Below, in pieces: positions 29,746 to 38,202 of a DNA stretch of 64,000 nucleotides. The DNA comes from Terrimesophilobacter sp964651535 (lineage in GTDB: Bacteria > Actinomycetota > Actinomycetes > Actinomycetales > Microbacteriaceae): NCBI GenBank assembly GCA_964651535.1, contig CAZYYE010000001.1, positions 372,001 through 436,000 on the forward strand. The letters run 5' to 3'. Each line of letters starts with the position of its first letter. Position 1 is the first letter of the stretch. The notes beneath the pieces were generated by a model. It was not told where the DNA came from. It was given only the letters and a program-made list of their open reading frames with translations, and did no database searches. The position numbers and the translations under genes were made by a program.

Positions 29746-30574
29746 ACGACGCTCTCCGCGCAGTCCTGCGCAGCGCCGAAAGCACGGGGCGGCCGAGGAG
29801 AGCGACACCGAAGGCAAGCACGACAGCGCGTACGAGGTCCCAGCCGAGGGATGTCGCAAGACTGTAGAGCGCGAAGCGGTGCAGGTTCTCGGCGAGCGAC
29901 CCGCCCGGCACGAAACTCAGTCCGGTGCCCGGTCCGAGCGTGAACGGCCAAAACGACAGGTTCATGAGTTGGCCGAACAGGAATCCGGCGACGGCGGCGA
30001 AAGCGGAAAGCATTACGAGTTCGCGTGCGCCGCGCAACCTTCGGGGGAGCAATCCCGCTCCCATCCCCATCCAGGATGCGGCGATCATCTGGAACGGGAG
30101 CCACGGTCCGAAACCGCCCGTGAGCAGCGCCGAAGCAAAGAGTGTGACCGACCCGAGGGCGAATCCGAATCCGGCACCGAACACGCGCCCGCCGAGGATG
30201 ATGAACAAGAACACGAGTTCCACACCCGCGCTGCCTGCGGAAAGCGGCCGAAGCACCGCACCGATCGCGGCGAGCAAGCCGAGCATGGTCACCGTCTTCG
30301 CGTCGATGCCGCCGTCGCCGAGGGCTGCGAGCGAAATCATAATGACCGCCAGGAGCACGCCCGCGAGCACGACGGGAGCGGCGGCGTTGTGGGCCAGAAT
30401 CGATCCGCTGCCGATGATGATCGGCCACAGGAAAGCGAACAGTCCGATGACCGACGTGAGTGCGAGAGCAATACCGGTGCGGAAACCGAGTGGCAGCGTA
30501 TGATCTGCGCGGCCGGCGGATGGCTGGTTGCGCGTTGTGTCGACCGCGGGCTTGAGGGGCGACGTGCCGGTCAC
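29675..30574 (-). CDS. ECF transporter S component, probably for cobalamin or a precursor
   Basis: A 299-residue membrane protein with about six helices. LLAAIGAVLRPLSAGSAGVE, GGRVFGAGFGFALGSVTLFA and PFQMIAASWMGMGAGLLPRR are typical ECF substrate-binding (S) segments. The Arg/Pro/Ser-rich N- and C-terminal tails are extended. Its GTG overlaps the ATPase stop (GTGA at 30571-30574). The S component determines specificity; here the operon begins with a cobalamin riboswitch, so a corrinoid (or cobalt) ligand is likely though not proven. A thiamine-type S component is the main alternative, since S proteins are hard to separate by eye. Confidence 0.8.
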   Translation of the reverse strand: MTGTSPLKPAVDTTRNQPSAGRADHTLPLGFRTGIALALTSVIGLFAFLWPIIIGSGSILAHNAAAPVVLAGVLLAVIMISLAALGDGGIDAKTVTMLGLLAAIGAVLRPLSAGSAGVELVFLFIILGGRVFGAGFGFALGSVTLFASALLTGGFGPWLPFQMIAASWMGMGAGLLPRRLRGARELVMLSAFAAVAGFLFGQLMNLSFWPFTLGPGTGLSFVPGGSLAENLHRFALYSLATSLGWDLVRAVVLAFGVALLGRPVLSALRRTARRASFRESSSPTRTEAASRHPRRPADQ

Positions 30575-32181
30575 AGCGTCGCCTCCAGCGCGCTTCGAAC
30601 CGCGTCTACCGTCAGAAATGTGAGCGGGCGCAGGATTCTCGTCACTTGAGGGGCGAACGTGGCGCTCGCCGTGAGCACGGCGTGTGCCGGCCCATCCGTG
30701 ATGATCTCGCCTTCGGACAGCACGACAACCCGGCCGGCGGTGCGGGCCACGAACTCAACGTCGTGACTGGAGAGAAACACACAAGCGCCCCGAGCAGCGT
30801 GTTCGGCGAGCACCGCGCTGAGGCGCTTCTTCGCGGTGTAGTCGAGGCCGCGCGTTGGCTCATCCAGGAGGATCACGGCGGGCTCTCCCGCAAGCTGCAG
30901 CGCGAGAACGAGCGCGAGCCGTTGTCCCTCGGAAAGGTCGCGAGGGTGGGTTTCCTGGTCGACCGCCGGAGCCAAGCGCTCGAAAGCAGCGAATGTCGTG
31001 CCGGGTCGCGCACCCGCCGCGCGATCCCCTTCCCGGCATTCCGCCGCGACCGAGTCGAGATAGAGCAGGTCGGAGGGACGCTGCGGCACAAGAACGACGT
31101 GCTTGATCGCCTCGTCGGGCGGCAACGACGCGGGGTCGACGCCGGCGACGCTTACCGTGCCCTCGGAGCGCGGGCCCGAACCCTGCAACGCCCACAGCAG
31201 AGATGATTTGCCCGAACCGTTTCGGCCCATGAGCGCCGTGATCTCTCCCGCACCCAGACTCAGGTCCACGTCGTCGACGGCGAGGACGCTCCCATAGCGG
31301 ACGCTGAGGTTCTCGGCCTTCAACGTCTCGGTCTCGAGCGCAGTGACAGTGGGAACCGCGGTCGAGTGATCCGCGAGCCGCCCCCGCAACGGCGGGGCAA
31401 CGCGCCGTGCGTCGCGAATCGAAAGCGGCAGGGGTTCCCACCCGGCGAGCCGTCCGAGTTCGACGATGGGCGGCGCGATGGTGCTCACTCCCATCAGCTC
31501 TGCCGGTGATCCGAAGCTCGCGGCTCCGCCGCCGCCCAGGAGAACGACGGAGTCTGCGTACTGAATGACGCGCTCCAGCCGGTGCTCGGCAAGAAGAACC
31601 GTGACGCCGAGGTCATGCACGAGACGCAACAGGGCGGCGAGGACTTCTTCCGCGGCGCTCGGGTCGAGCGCTGATGTCGGCTCGTCGAGAACAAGCACTC
31701 GCGGTTGGGCCGTCATCGCCGCGCCGATCGCGACACGTTGCTGCTCCCCCGCGGAAAGCGCGGACAGCGACCGGTGCCGAATGCGGTCGAGCGCGAGAAG
31801 GTCGATGACTTCTTCGACGCGTTGGCGCATGACGGGAGTGGGGATTCCCAGTTGCTCCATGCTGTACGCGAGCTCGTCCTCTACCCGGTCGGTCACGAAA
31901 CCATCGGAGGGGTTCTGCCCCACGACGCCCACGATGTCCGCGAGATCCCGCGGCGGATGCGTGCGAGTATCACGTCCGCCCACCGTGACGGTTCCCGCGA
32001 GGGTCCCTCCCGTGAAGTGCGGCGCCAGGCCGTTCACCAATTGCAGAAGCGTGGTCTTGCCTGAGCCGGTTTCACCGACGACGAGGCACAACTCGCCTTC
32101 GGGGATGGCGAGCGTGACATCCCGCAAGACCGCGTCCGCGGCATCGTGGTAGCGGAACGTCACATGGTCCAGTGCGATCAT
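30571..32181 (-). CDS. ECF transporter ATPase with two fused ABC domains
   Basis: A 536-residue protein with two ABC domains in tandem. Domain 1 has Walker A GETGSGKTTLL, signature LSAGEQQRVAIG and Walker B RVLVLDEPTSALDP. Domain 2 has GRNGSGKSSLLWALQG, LSEGQRLALVLAL and AVILLDEPTRGLDY. ECF systems usually use a heterodimer of EcfA and EcfA'; here both are in one chain. The ATG at 32181 overlaps the T-component stop by 4 nt. It supplies energy to the T and S components encoded around it. Confidence 0.92.
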   Translation of the reverse strand: MIALDHVTFRYHDAADAVLRDVTLAIPEGELCLVVGETGSGKTTLLQLVNGLAPHFTGGTLAGTVTVGGRDTRTHPPRDLADIVGVVGQNPSDGFVTDRVEDELAYSMEQLGIPTPVMRQRVEEVIDLLALDRIRHRSLSALSAGEQQRVAIGAAMTAQPRVLVLDEPTSALDPSAAEEVLAALLRLVHDLGVTVLLAEHRLERVIQYADSVVLLGGGGAASFGSPAELMGVSTIAPPIVELGRLAGWEPLPLSIRDARRVAPPLRGRLADHSTAVPTVTALETETLKAENLSVRYGSVLAVDDVDLSLGAGEITALMGRNGSGKSSLLWALQGSGPRSEGTVSVAGVDPASLPPDEAIKHVVLVPQRPSDLLYLDSVAAECREGDRAAGARPGTTFAAFERLAPAVDQETHPRDLSEGQRLALVLALQLAGEPAVILLDEPTRGLDYTAKKRLSAVLAEHAARGACVFLSSHDVEFVARTAGRVVVLSEGEIITDGPAHAVLTASATFAPQVTRILRPLTFLTVDAVRSALEATL

Positions 32182-33356
32182 CGCCGACCGCCGATCAAGG
32201 CGGGAACCATCGCGAGGACGCCGCACATGACAAAAACGATGGACCACCCGGCGATGCGCGCGAACCCCGAAACCGCAAAGGCGACAGGTTCGAAAGTCGG
32301 GGCCGCAAGCGCCAAACCGGCAATCGCGACGCCGCACGCGGCGGTGACGGTTTCGCGCCAGCGCCACCCGTCCGGCCGATACCGCGTCGTCGAGATTCGG
32401 CGGGAAGCGATGACGGACGCGATGACCGCTGCTGCAAAGCTGCCGGCGAAAAGCGGGATCGCGAGCCAGCGTGGGCCCGTGCCATCCAGAAGCGCGTACG
32501 TGCCGAGAGCCGCCGCGAGGAGTGCGGCGAGAAGAAGTGCGAGCACGAGCCGGCTGCTGCCGCGGTGCACGCGAGCATAGCCGCGAGAGTCCATGGACGC
32601 CGCAAGCGTGAGGGACCGTTCGAGAGCGTCGTGCAGCACTGGCAGAGTCGTCGCGGCGAGCGCCGTGCGGCGGCTGAGCGCGCGCCCGCGCAGAACCTGG
32701 GCTTTGCGCACGCGCTGCCACGAGTCGACGAGTTGCGGCGCGACCGTCATGGCGATCACCGCCGACGTGCCCAGAAGGTGGAGCGAAGCGGGCAGGCTGC
32801 GGAGCGTGCGCTGGGGGTTCGTGAGCGCCACGGCGGCGCCGAAACACACGAGCAGGGCCGCGAGCGCGAGTCCAGCGCTGATCGCTGCGAGCAGCCCGGA
32901 CGCGGTCACCGGCCCGAGCAGGGCGATTCCCGCCGCCCACTGCGGCAAGGGGATGCGCGGCAGCGGGATGAGGACGTCCGCTCCGGTCTTGAGCCCGATG
33001 AGCACATAAAACAGCACGCGCACGACGACGATCCCGCCGGCGAGAGCGAGGTAGGCGGGAAACGCGCGGGAAAACGCCGACGGAGTGTGTCGCACCGCCA
33101 CGACCACAACGAGCGCGACAAGCAGGATCGCAGTCGACACGATACCGGGAGTCCTCGTCGTCGCGACAGCGATGCCGAGAGCCCACACCCACCACGCCAC
33201 CGGATGCATGGCCCGCCGCACTCCACTGGGTACACCACTGGGTACACCGCGGGGTACGCCGCGGCCGGCAGATCCGTGCGCGCGAGTGCTCGAGTCAGCG
33301 GGCGATGCACCGCGTACTGCTGCACGCATCGCGGTGGTTGCAGCCGGGGTGGGCAC
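32178..33356 (-). CDS. ECF transporter transmembrane (T) component
   Basis: A 392-residue membrane protein. The coupling region SMDSRGYARVHRGSSRL matches the AxxxRG/Ala-Arg-Gly motifs of EcfT, and LPVLHDALERSLTLAASMD precedes it. The N-terminus before the first helix is long and rich in RGVPSGVPSG-type repeats (12-nt units at 33224-33259), absent from typical EcfT. Start is GTG 33356; the gene follows the DUF4430-like gene by 2 nt. It links the ATPase to the S component in the membrane. Confidence 0.85.
   Translation of the reverse strand: MPTPAATTAMRAAVRGASPADSSTRAHGSAGRGVPRGVPSGVPSGVRRAMHPVAWWVWALGIAVATTRTPGIVSTAILLVALVVVVAVRHTPSAFSRAFPAYLALAGGIVVVRVLFYVLIGLKTGADVLIPLPRIPLPQWAAGIALLGPVTASGLLAAISAGLALAALLVCFGAAVALTNPQRTLRSLPASLHLLGTSAVIAMTVAPQLVDSWQRVRKAQVLRGRALSRRTALAATTLPVLHDALERSLTLAASMDSRGYARVHRGSSRLVLALLLAALLAAALGTYALLDGTGPRWLAIPLFAGSFAAAVIASVIASRRISTTRYRPDGWRWRETVTAACGVAIAGLALAAPTFEPVAFAVSGFARIAGWSIVFVMCGVLAMVPALIGGRR
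33224..33259 (-). repeat. 12-nt tandem repeat in the 5' part of the ECF T gene
   Basis: Three units, two identical (CACTGGGTACAC) and one variant (CGCGGGGTACGC), encode GVPS/GVPR tetrapeptides on the minus strand. The repeat is in frame. Confidence 0.7.
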
Positions 33357-33358
33357 GT

Positions 33359-34066
33359 TCAGTCACGAACCTCTGGCGAGTCGATTCCGCCGCTGCGGCG
33401 TCGCCACCGCAGGATGATCAGGGCGATGATGAGAGCAATAAGGCTCAACGAGGTGGCGACGATGGCGAGAGTGTGAGTCGCGCGCTGATCATCTGCAGTG
33501 CCCTCACTGTTCGTCACGTGCTCGTCCGCACCGGGTATCGCGACGTTGGGGAGTTCGATCACTTCGGGCGTCGGCGCGGGCGATACGGTGGCCGCCGCTT
33601 CGTCAGGCGTGATGCCGGGTGGAATGTCTCCCTTGTTATAGCGCCAGCCCTCGATTTCGCCGCGGGCGGGGGAGCTCGAGTCTGCGCCGACCTGATAGCT
33701 TGTCCACTCGCCGCCTGGGGCGCTGTGCCAGTATGCCCAGAATGAGCCGTCGAAGGTTTCGGGGCACGGATCCGGCAACGCGTTGATGGCGCACACGAAG
33801 CCGGGTTGCGATTCGGCGATGGCGAATCCTGCTGCGAGCAATGCCACTCGGCCGGATTCCTGAGCCCCCTCGGCGCAGCGCACCTCGAGCGGGCCGCCGA
33901 GATCAGTCAGGTCGACGACCACGACAGAGCCGTCAGCGCAGCTCCCGTCCGCGGCGAACGCCGGGCTGCTTGCGGCAGGGCCCATCGCCGCAAGCGACCC
34001 CCCGACGACGGCGGCGGCGACGAGCATCCCAGCCAGGACGTGTCGAGTTTGGCGCGAGGGTGTCAT
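33359..34066 (-). CDS. Secreted, membrane-anchored protein with a DUF4430 (transcobalamin-like) domain
   Basis: A 235-residue surface protein. The signal peptide is RHVLAGMLVAAAVVGGSLAA, ending ...AFA before ADGSCADGS. Residues about 43-150 resemble DUF4430, the small domain shared with the C-terminal part of transcobalamin/intrinsic factor: VVVDLTDLGGPLEVRC, FVCAINALPDPCPE, WAYWHSAPGGEWTSYQVGA and GEIEGWRY. A Pro/Glu-rich stalk precedes one C-terminal helix (ATSLSLIALIIALIIL) and a basic tail, RWRRRS. The ATG at 34066 has GGAAGG upstream. Being first behind a cobalamin riboswitch and upstream of the ECF genes, it may capture corrinoids for import; this role is inference. Confidence 0.75.
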   Translation of the reverse strand: MTPSRQTRHVLAGMLVAAAVVGGSLAAMGPAASSPAFAADGSCADGSVVVVDLTDLGGPLEVRCAEGAQESGRVALLAAGFAIAESQPGFVCAINALPDPCPETFDGSFWAYWHSAPGGEWTSYQVGADSSSPARGEIEGWRYNKGDIPPGITPDEAAATVSPAPTPEVIELPNVAIPGADEHVTNSEGTADDQRATHTLAIVATSLSLIALIIALIILRWRRRSGGIDSPEVRD

Positions 34067-34184
34067 CGCGAGCCTTCCGGTAGGGGCCCACGACCGGTCC
34101 GGATTCGTGCCACCTGACGGAACGGAAACGTCCCGTCCGGAGAATTTCCGGACTCCGTCTCGCAGACCACGGCGATCAAGAGTT

Positions 34185-34318
34185 GTGTTGCCCTCCCGAG
34201 GCAGGTATCCCGGCTCGACGGCGTTCGCCGTCCTACGGTTGCGGGTCAGCACCGGAATTCGACCGGTTTCCCCTCCGCGGGAGTTGTGCCACCCTGATGA
34301 GAGGTGACACCTCAACAC
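34185..34318 (-). promoter_or_regulatory. Cobalamin (adenosylcobalamin) riboswitch
   Basis: The minus strand carries the conserved core: GGGTGGCAC, GGGGAAACCGG, CCGGTCGAATTCCGG, CTGACCCGCAACCGTAG, the GACGGCG/CGCCGTC hairpin and the B12 box GAGCCGGGATACCTGCC (near 34200-34216). An outer stem pairs GTGTTG (34313-34318) with CAACAC (34185-34190). Downstream, a GTCCGGA/TCCGGAC hairpin (34134-34152) and the ribosome site near 34074-34079 would form the expression platform. Such RNAs shut down B12 import genes when the cofactor is plentiful. Confidence 0.92.
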
Positions 34319-34349
34319 TAGTGTCGAGCGACGACAGGAGGTACTGCGA

Positions 34350-34901
34350 GTGAGTCGTGTTTATACGAAGACCGGCGATGACGGAACGACGGGCCAGTTG
34401 TTCGGCGGTCGGGTGCCGAAAGGCGGCGAGCTTGTCGAGGCCCTCGGGGACATCGATGAGGCTGTGTCGGCGCTCGGCGTCGCCAGGGCAGATTGCGCGG
34501 ATGCCCGCATTGCCGACATCCTGCTTCGCGTTCAGCGGGAGTTGTTCATCGTCGGCGCGGACCTCTCCGTCAACCCGAAACACCGGGACCGGCTGAAACC
34601 GGGGATCTCCCTCGTCGAACCGGAGATGGTGACCGGGCTCGAGCACCTCATCGACGAACTGACTACGGAGCGACCGCTCAAACCCGTGTTCCTGGTTCCC
34701 GGGTCGACTCCGCTGGAGGGCGCGATCGACTTTGCGCGCACCGTCGTGAGGCGGGCCGAACGCCACACGCTGCGCGCGAAGGATGCCGGGCACACCGTGA
34801 GCGAGCCGGTGCAGCACTACCTGAACCGCCTCTCCGATCTCGTGTTCGTGCTGGCCAGGCGTGCTGCCGCGGGAACTGAGGAGCCGGCCAGCCACGACTG
34901 A
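34350..34901 (+). CDS. ATP:cob(I)alamin adenosyltransferase, PduO type
   Basis: A 183-residue enzyme that transfers the adenosyl group of ATP to cob(I)alamin to make coenzyme B12. The N-terminal YTKTGDDGTTGQLFGGRVPK is the ATP-binding loop, and the helical core contains ALGDIDEAVSALGVARA, PGSTPLEGAIDFARTVVRRA and ERHT. LNRLSDLVFVLARRAA closes it. Start GTG 34350 has a near-perfect ribosome site, AGGAGGT. It is divergent from the riboswitch operon with only 31 nt between the start and the riboswitch, so B12 import and activation are physically coupled. Its product is the cofactor of NrdJ. Confidence 0.93.
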   Translation: MSRVYTKTGDDGTTGQLFGGRVPKGGELVEALGDIDEAVSALGVARADCADARIADILLRVQRELFIVGADLSVNPKHRDRLKPGISLVEPEMVTGLEHLIDELTTERPLKPVFLVPGSTPLEGAIDFARTVVRRAERHTLRAKDAGHTVSEPVQHYLNRLSDLVFVLARRAAAGTEEPASHD

Positions 34902-34967
34902 GTGCGAATCAAGGATCCTGCGGGATGGCGGAGGAAACCGGCGACCCGTGCGAGCGGGCGACCCCGG

Positions 34968-36278
34968 TCAGGCCCGGAAGAACTCCCTCACCTGGGCCAC
35001 GGCGTCGAGGAGGGCGTCGACCTCGGCATCCGTCGTGTAGACGGAGGTGCTCGCGCGGGTTGACGCGGCCACCCCGAGCCGACGGTGGAGGGGTTCCGCG
35101 CAGTGATGCCCGACGCGCACAGCAATGCCGAGGTTGTCGAGGAATTGCCCGACATCGTGCGCGTGCACGCCGTCGACGAGGAAACTGGCGAGCCCCACCC
35201 GGGGTTCGCCCGGCGCGCGGCCGAGCACCCGGATGCCGGGAAGCTCGCTGAGCCCGAGTGCGAGCTTCTGTCCGAGTTCCGCGTCACGCGCGTGGACGCG
35301 ATCCATGCCGAGACCGGCCAGATATTCGGCGGCGGCCGCCAACCCGACGGCCTGGGCAACCGGCTGCGTCCCAGCCTCGAAGCGGGCGGGCGATGGAAGG
35401 AATTCTGCCCGCTCCATGGTCACGCTCGTGATCATGGAACCCCCGGTGAGGAACGGCGGCAACGCGTCGAGCAGGACGGCCCGACCGTAGAGCACGCCGA
35501 TGCCGAGCGGCCCGAGCATCTTGTGGCCGCTCAGGACCGCGAAGTCGACGTCGAGCGCCGTGACATCCAGCGGCAGGTGCGGCGCGGACTGGCAGGCGTC
35601 GAGCACGACGAGTGCGCCGACCTCTCGCGCTAAAGCGACGAGTTCGGAGACGGGAGTGACCTCGCCGACAACGTTGGACACGTGGGCGACGGCGACGATT
35701 CTGGTGCGCTCGCCGATGACCTCCCGCGCCTGATCCAGCTGGAGCCGTCCGTTGTCGTCGACGCCGATGTGGCGCAGCGTCGCGCCCGTGCGGGCGGCGA
35801 GCTCCTGCCACGGGATCAGGTTCGCGTGGTGCTCAAGTTCGGTGACCACGATTTCGTCGCCCGCCCCGAGTCGGAACTGATCCGCCTCCGCGCCGCCGCG
35901 GCCGCTGCTCGCATTCGAGAATGCGAAGGCGAGCAGGTTGATCGCCGCCGTGGCGTTGCTCGTCCAGACAATCTCGTTGGGAAGTGCGCCGAGAAATTCG
36001 GCGAGGCGATCCCGGGCAGATTCGAACGCTTCGGTGGCTTCGCCGGCGAGGGTGTGCGCTCCGCGGTGCACTGCCGCATTGTGACGTTCATAGAAGCGCC
36101 GTTCAGTATCGAGCACCTGCAGAGGTTTGTGGCTCGTGGCGGCAGAGTCGAGATACACGAGCGGGCGCCCACGCACGGTTCGGTGTAGCGCAGGGAAGTC
36201 GCGGCGGATCGCCTCGACATCCAGCGTTGCCGCAACCGGGCGGCTACCGGCAGTCACGCGATTCGGCTGGCCGCTCAT
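34968..36278 (-). CDS. sufS: Cysteine desulfurase (SufS)
   Basis: A 436-residue PLP enzyme that moves sulfur from cysteine to its Fe-S assembly partner. The PLP lysine is Lys253 in SGHKMLGPLGIGVLY, and the persulfide cysteine is Cys393 in RVGHHCAEPLHRRLG; VYLDSAATSHKP and HHANLIPW complete the group II desulfurase pattern. It lies 6 nt after sufU on the same strand, the usual SufS-SufU pairing of Gram-positive bacteria. Placed beside narK and narGHJI, it would serve the several Fe-S clusters of nitrate reductase and of MoaA. Confidence 0.94.
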   Translation of the reverse strand: MSGQPNRVTAGSRPVAATLDVEAIRRDFPALHRTVRGRPLVYLDSAATSHKPLQVLDTERRFYERHNAAVHRGAHTLAGEATEAFESARDRLAEFLGALPNEIVWTSNATAAINLLAFAFSNASSGRGGAEADQFRLGAGDEIVVTELEHHANLIPWQELAARTGATLRHIGVDDNGRLQLDQAREVIGERTRIVAVAHVSNVVGEVTPVSELVALAREVGALVVLDACQSAPHLPLDVTALDVDFAVLSGHKMLGPLGIGVLYGRAVLLDALPPFLTGGSMITSVTMERAEFLPSPARFEAGTQPVAQAVGLAAAAEYLAGLGMDRVHARDAELGQKLALGLSELPGIRVLGRAPGEPRVGLASFLVDGVHAHDVGQFLDNLGIAVRVGHHCAEPLHRRLGVAASTRASTSVYTTDAEVDALLDAVAQVREFFRA

Positions 36279-36284
36279 TGGGCC

Positions 36285-36770
36285 TCATTTCGTCGTCCCT
36301 GCCGTCGACGGGTCGGGCGGATGCGCGGAGGCGTCCAGGCTGTTCAGCGCATCCTCGAGTGCGACCCATGCGAGCATCGCGCAGTTGATGCGCGGCGGAT
36401 ACAGCGCGACTCCGCTCAGGGCGACCGCATCCCCGAGAACATCGCTGTCGCCCCCATCCTTGCCTCGGGAATGCAGCATCGCTCGGAAAGCGGCGACGCG
36501 AAGCCCGCACTCGCGGGGCGTGAGCCCGCCGGTGATGTCGCACAGCATCGAAGCGGAGGCCTGTGAGATCGCGCAGCCCTGGCCCGTCCAGCTCAGACAG
36601 TCGACAATGCCCTCGCGGGCGTGGACGCGCAACGTGATTTCGTCGCCGCAACTTCGATTTCGCTGGTGAGATTCGGCTGATGGCGCCGGGAGCAGTGCGT
36701 AGCCGTGGCGCTCGCGGGAGTGGTCCAGCAGGACATCCTGATAGAGTTCGCGAAAATCGTCACCGGCCAC
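36285..36770 (-). CDS. sufU: Fe-S assembly sulfur-transfer protein (SufU)
   Basis: A 161-residue U-type protein with zinc/sulfur-accepting residues Cys41 and Asp43 (RSCGDEI), Cys66 (GQGCAISQASASML) and Cys130 (INCAMLAW). SufU accepts persulfide sulfur from SufS by zinc-ligand swapping and passes it to the SufBCD scaffold, which is not in this window. Start is GTG 36770. The C-terminus after ALEDALNSL is Pro/Ser-rich. It lies 65 nt downstream of narK and directly upstream of sufS. Confidence 0.93.
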   Translation of the reverse strand: MAGDDFRELYQDVLLDHSRERHGYALLPAPSAESHQRNRSCGDEITLRVHAREGIVDCLSWTGQGCAISQASASMLCDITGGLTPRECGLRVAAFRAMLHSRGKDGGDSDVLGDAVALSGVALYPPRINCAMLAWVALEDALNSLDASAHPPDPSTAGTTK

Positions 36771-36835
36771 GATTCAACTCTAGGTCGCAACGGCAAACTT
36801 TGTCGCGGTCGCCCGCTGCACGCACCAGCGACCGG

Positions 36836-38173
36836 TCAGCTCGGCATCGGGGCGTTGCGGCGAGCGTAATACCACCACGCCAACCAGGAGCAGAACGCGC
36901 ACCACACGGCGCAAATGACGAAGAACACGTACGGGGCCATGACCGAAAGCGACATTCCGACGAGGAACGGGCCGAACGCTCCGATCGCGGCGGTCCAGCC
37001 GATCGCTCCGCCCGCCTGCCTCGGCGGGAAGATCATCGGCATCTGCTTGAACGTTCCCGCGTTCGCGAACCCGGAAAAGAAGAAGATGATCGTCATTCCG
37101 GTGAAGAACCCGTAAAACTCGTCCACCGAGGTCGGGTTCAGGAAGAACAGCGTGACGACGGTCCCCGTCGTCATCCCGAGCCCGCCAACGAGCGTGAACT
37201 TCGCGCCGCCGCCCACTTTGTCGCACAGGGGCCCGACACCGGCTCGCACGAGCGCCCCGAGCATCGGCCCGATCCACGCCCACGTGAGCGGGTTGGGGGC
37301 ATCGGCCCCAAACTGGTCGCTGCTGTACACGTTCAGGATGATGAGCCCGGTTTGCGCAGCGAGGCCGCTGAACGCGCCGAACGACATGAGGTAGATCGCC
37401 GTCATGACCCACGTGTGCTTGAGCCGGAAAATGTCGAGCTGCTGTCGGAAGTTCGCCTTCACCGGCACGCTGCGGATGACGAGAATCGCCAGCGCGACGG
37501 CGAGAAGGACCCACGGGATGAGCACGAGTCCGCCGTTGTGCAGCCAGACCAGTTTGCCTTCCGAGTCGCTTTGCGGGGTGAGGATCGCGGTGCCGAACAA
37601 GCCGAACCCGACGACCCACGGCAGGAGAAGCTGCATGACGCCGATGCCGAGGTTCCCGATCCCGGCCTGGATGCCCAGCGCGGTCCCCGCGAGCCTCTTC
37701 GGAAAGTAGTAACTCGTCGATGCCATGAGGCCTGAGAAGCTGCCTCCCCCCACGCCCGCTGCGAACGCGAGAGACATGAGCACCCAGAACGGGGTCGTCG
37801 TGTCCCGAGCGGCAAGCGCCCAGCCGAAGAGGGGCAGCACGAGGAGAGCTCCGCTGAACGCCACCAAAATACGGCTCCCCATGATGGGCGGGAGAAACAT
37901 GAACACGAGCCTCAGCGCGCCGCCGGCGAGACCCGGCACCGCGACAAGCCAGTAGAGCTGTTCCTTCGTGAGCAGGTCGACGCCCTCGGCACGGATGTCG
38001 TTGAGCCGGGGTGCGATCGCGCTCACAAGGAACCACGCCGCGAACGCGAGGATCATCGTGTACGTGGTCACCCACAGGGTGCGCCACGCGAGCTTGCTGT
38101 CCCACGTCGTCTCGTCTTCCGGATTCCAGTTGGAGAGGTCGGGTTTGAGCGCAGATCCGGCTGCGGAGGTCAT
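36836..38173 (-). CDS. narK: Nitrate/nitrite transporter (NarK, NNP family)
   Basis: A 445-residue, 12-helix major facilitator of the nitrate-nitrite porter family. AGVGGGSFSGLMASTSYYFP and LAGTALGIQAGIGNLGIGVM are the first NNP signature region, and FFSGFANAGTFKQMPMIF with AGGAIGWTAAIGAFGPFLVG the second. It brings nitrate to the cytoplasmic NarG and exchanges it for nitrite, which the outside-facing nitrite reductase fusion could then use. The gene is 29 nt after narI, so it belongs to the nar operon in the order narG-H-J-I-K. Confidence 0.95.
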   Translation of the reverse strand: MTSAAGSALKPDLSNWNPEDETTWDSKLAWRTLWVTTYTMILAFAAWFLVSAIAPRLNDIRAEGVDLLTKEQLYWLVAVPGLAGGALRLVFMFLPPIMGSRILVAFSGALLVLPLFGWALAARDTTTPFWVLMSLAFAAGVGGGSFSGLMASTSYYFPKRLAGTALGIQAGIGNLGIGVMQLLLPWVVGFGLFGTAILTPQSDSEGKLVWLHNGGLVLIPWVLLAVALAILVIRSVPVKANFRQQLDIFRLKHTWVMTAIYLMSFGAFSGLAAQTGLIILNVYSSDQFGADAPNPLTWAWIGPMLGALVRAGVGPLCDKVGGGAKFTLVGGLGMTTGTVVTLFFLNPTSVDEFYGFFTGMTIIFFFSGFANAGTFKQMPMIFPPRQAGGAIGWTAAIGAFGPFLVGMSLSVMAPYVFFVICAVWCAFCSWLAWWYYARRNAPMPS

Positions 38174-38202
38174 CAGGGGCCTTTCGTGGGTCGGTGGTGG
38201 AA

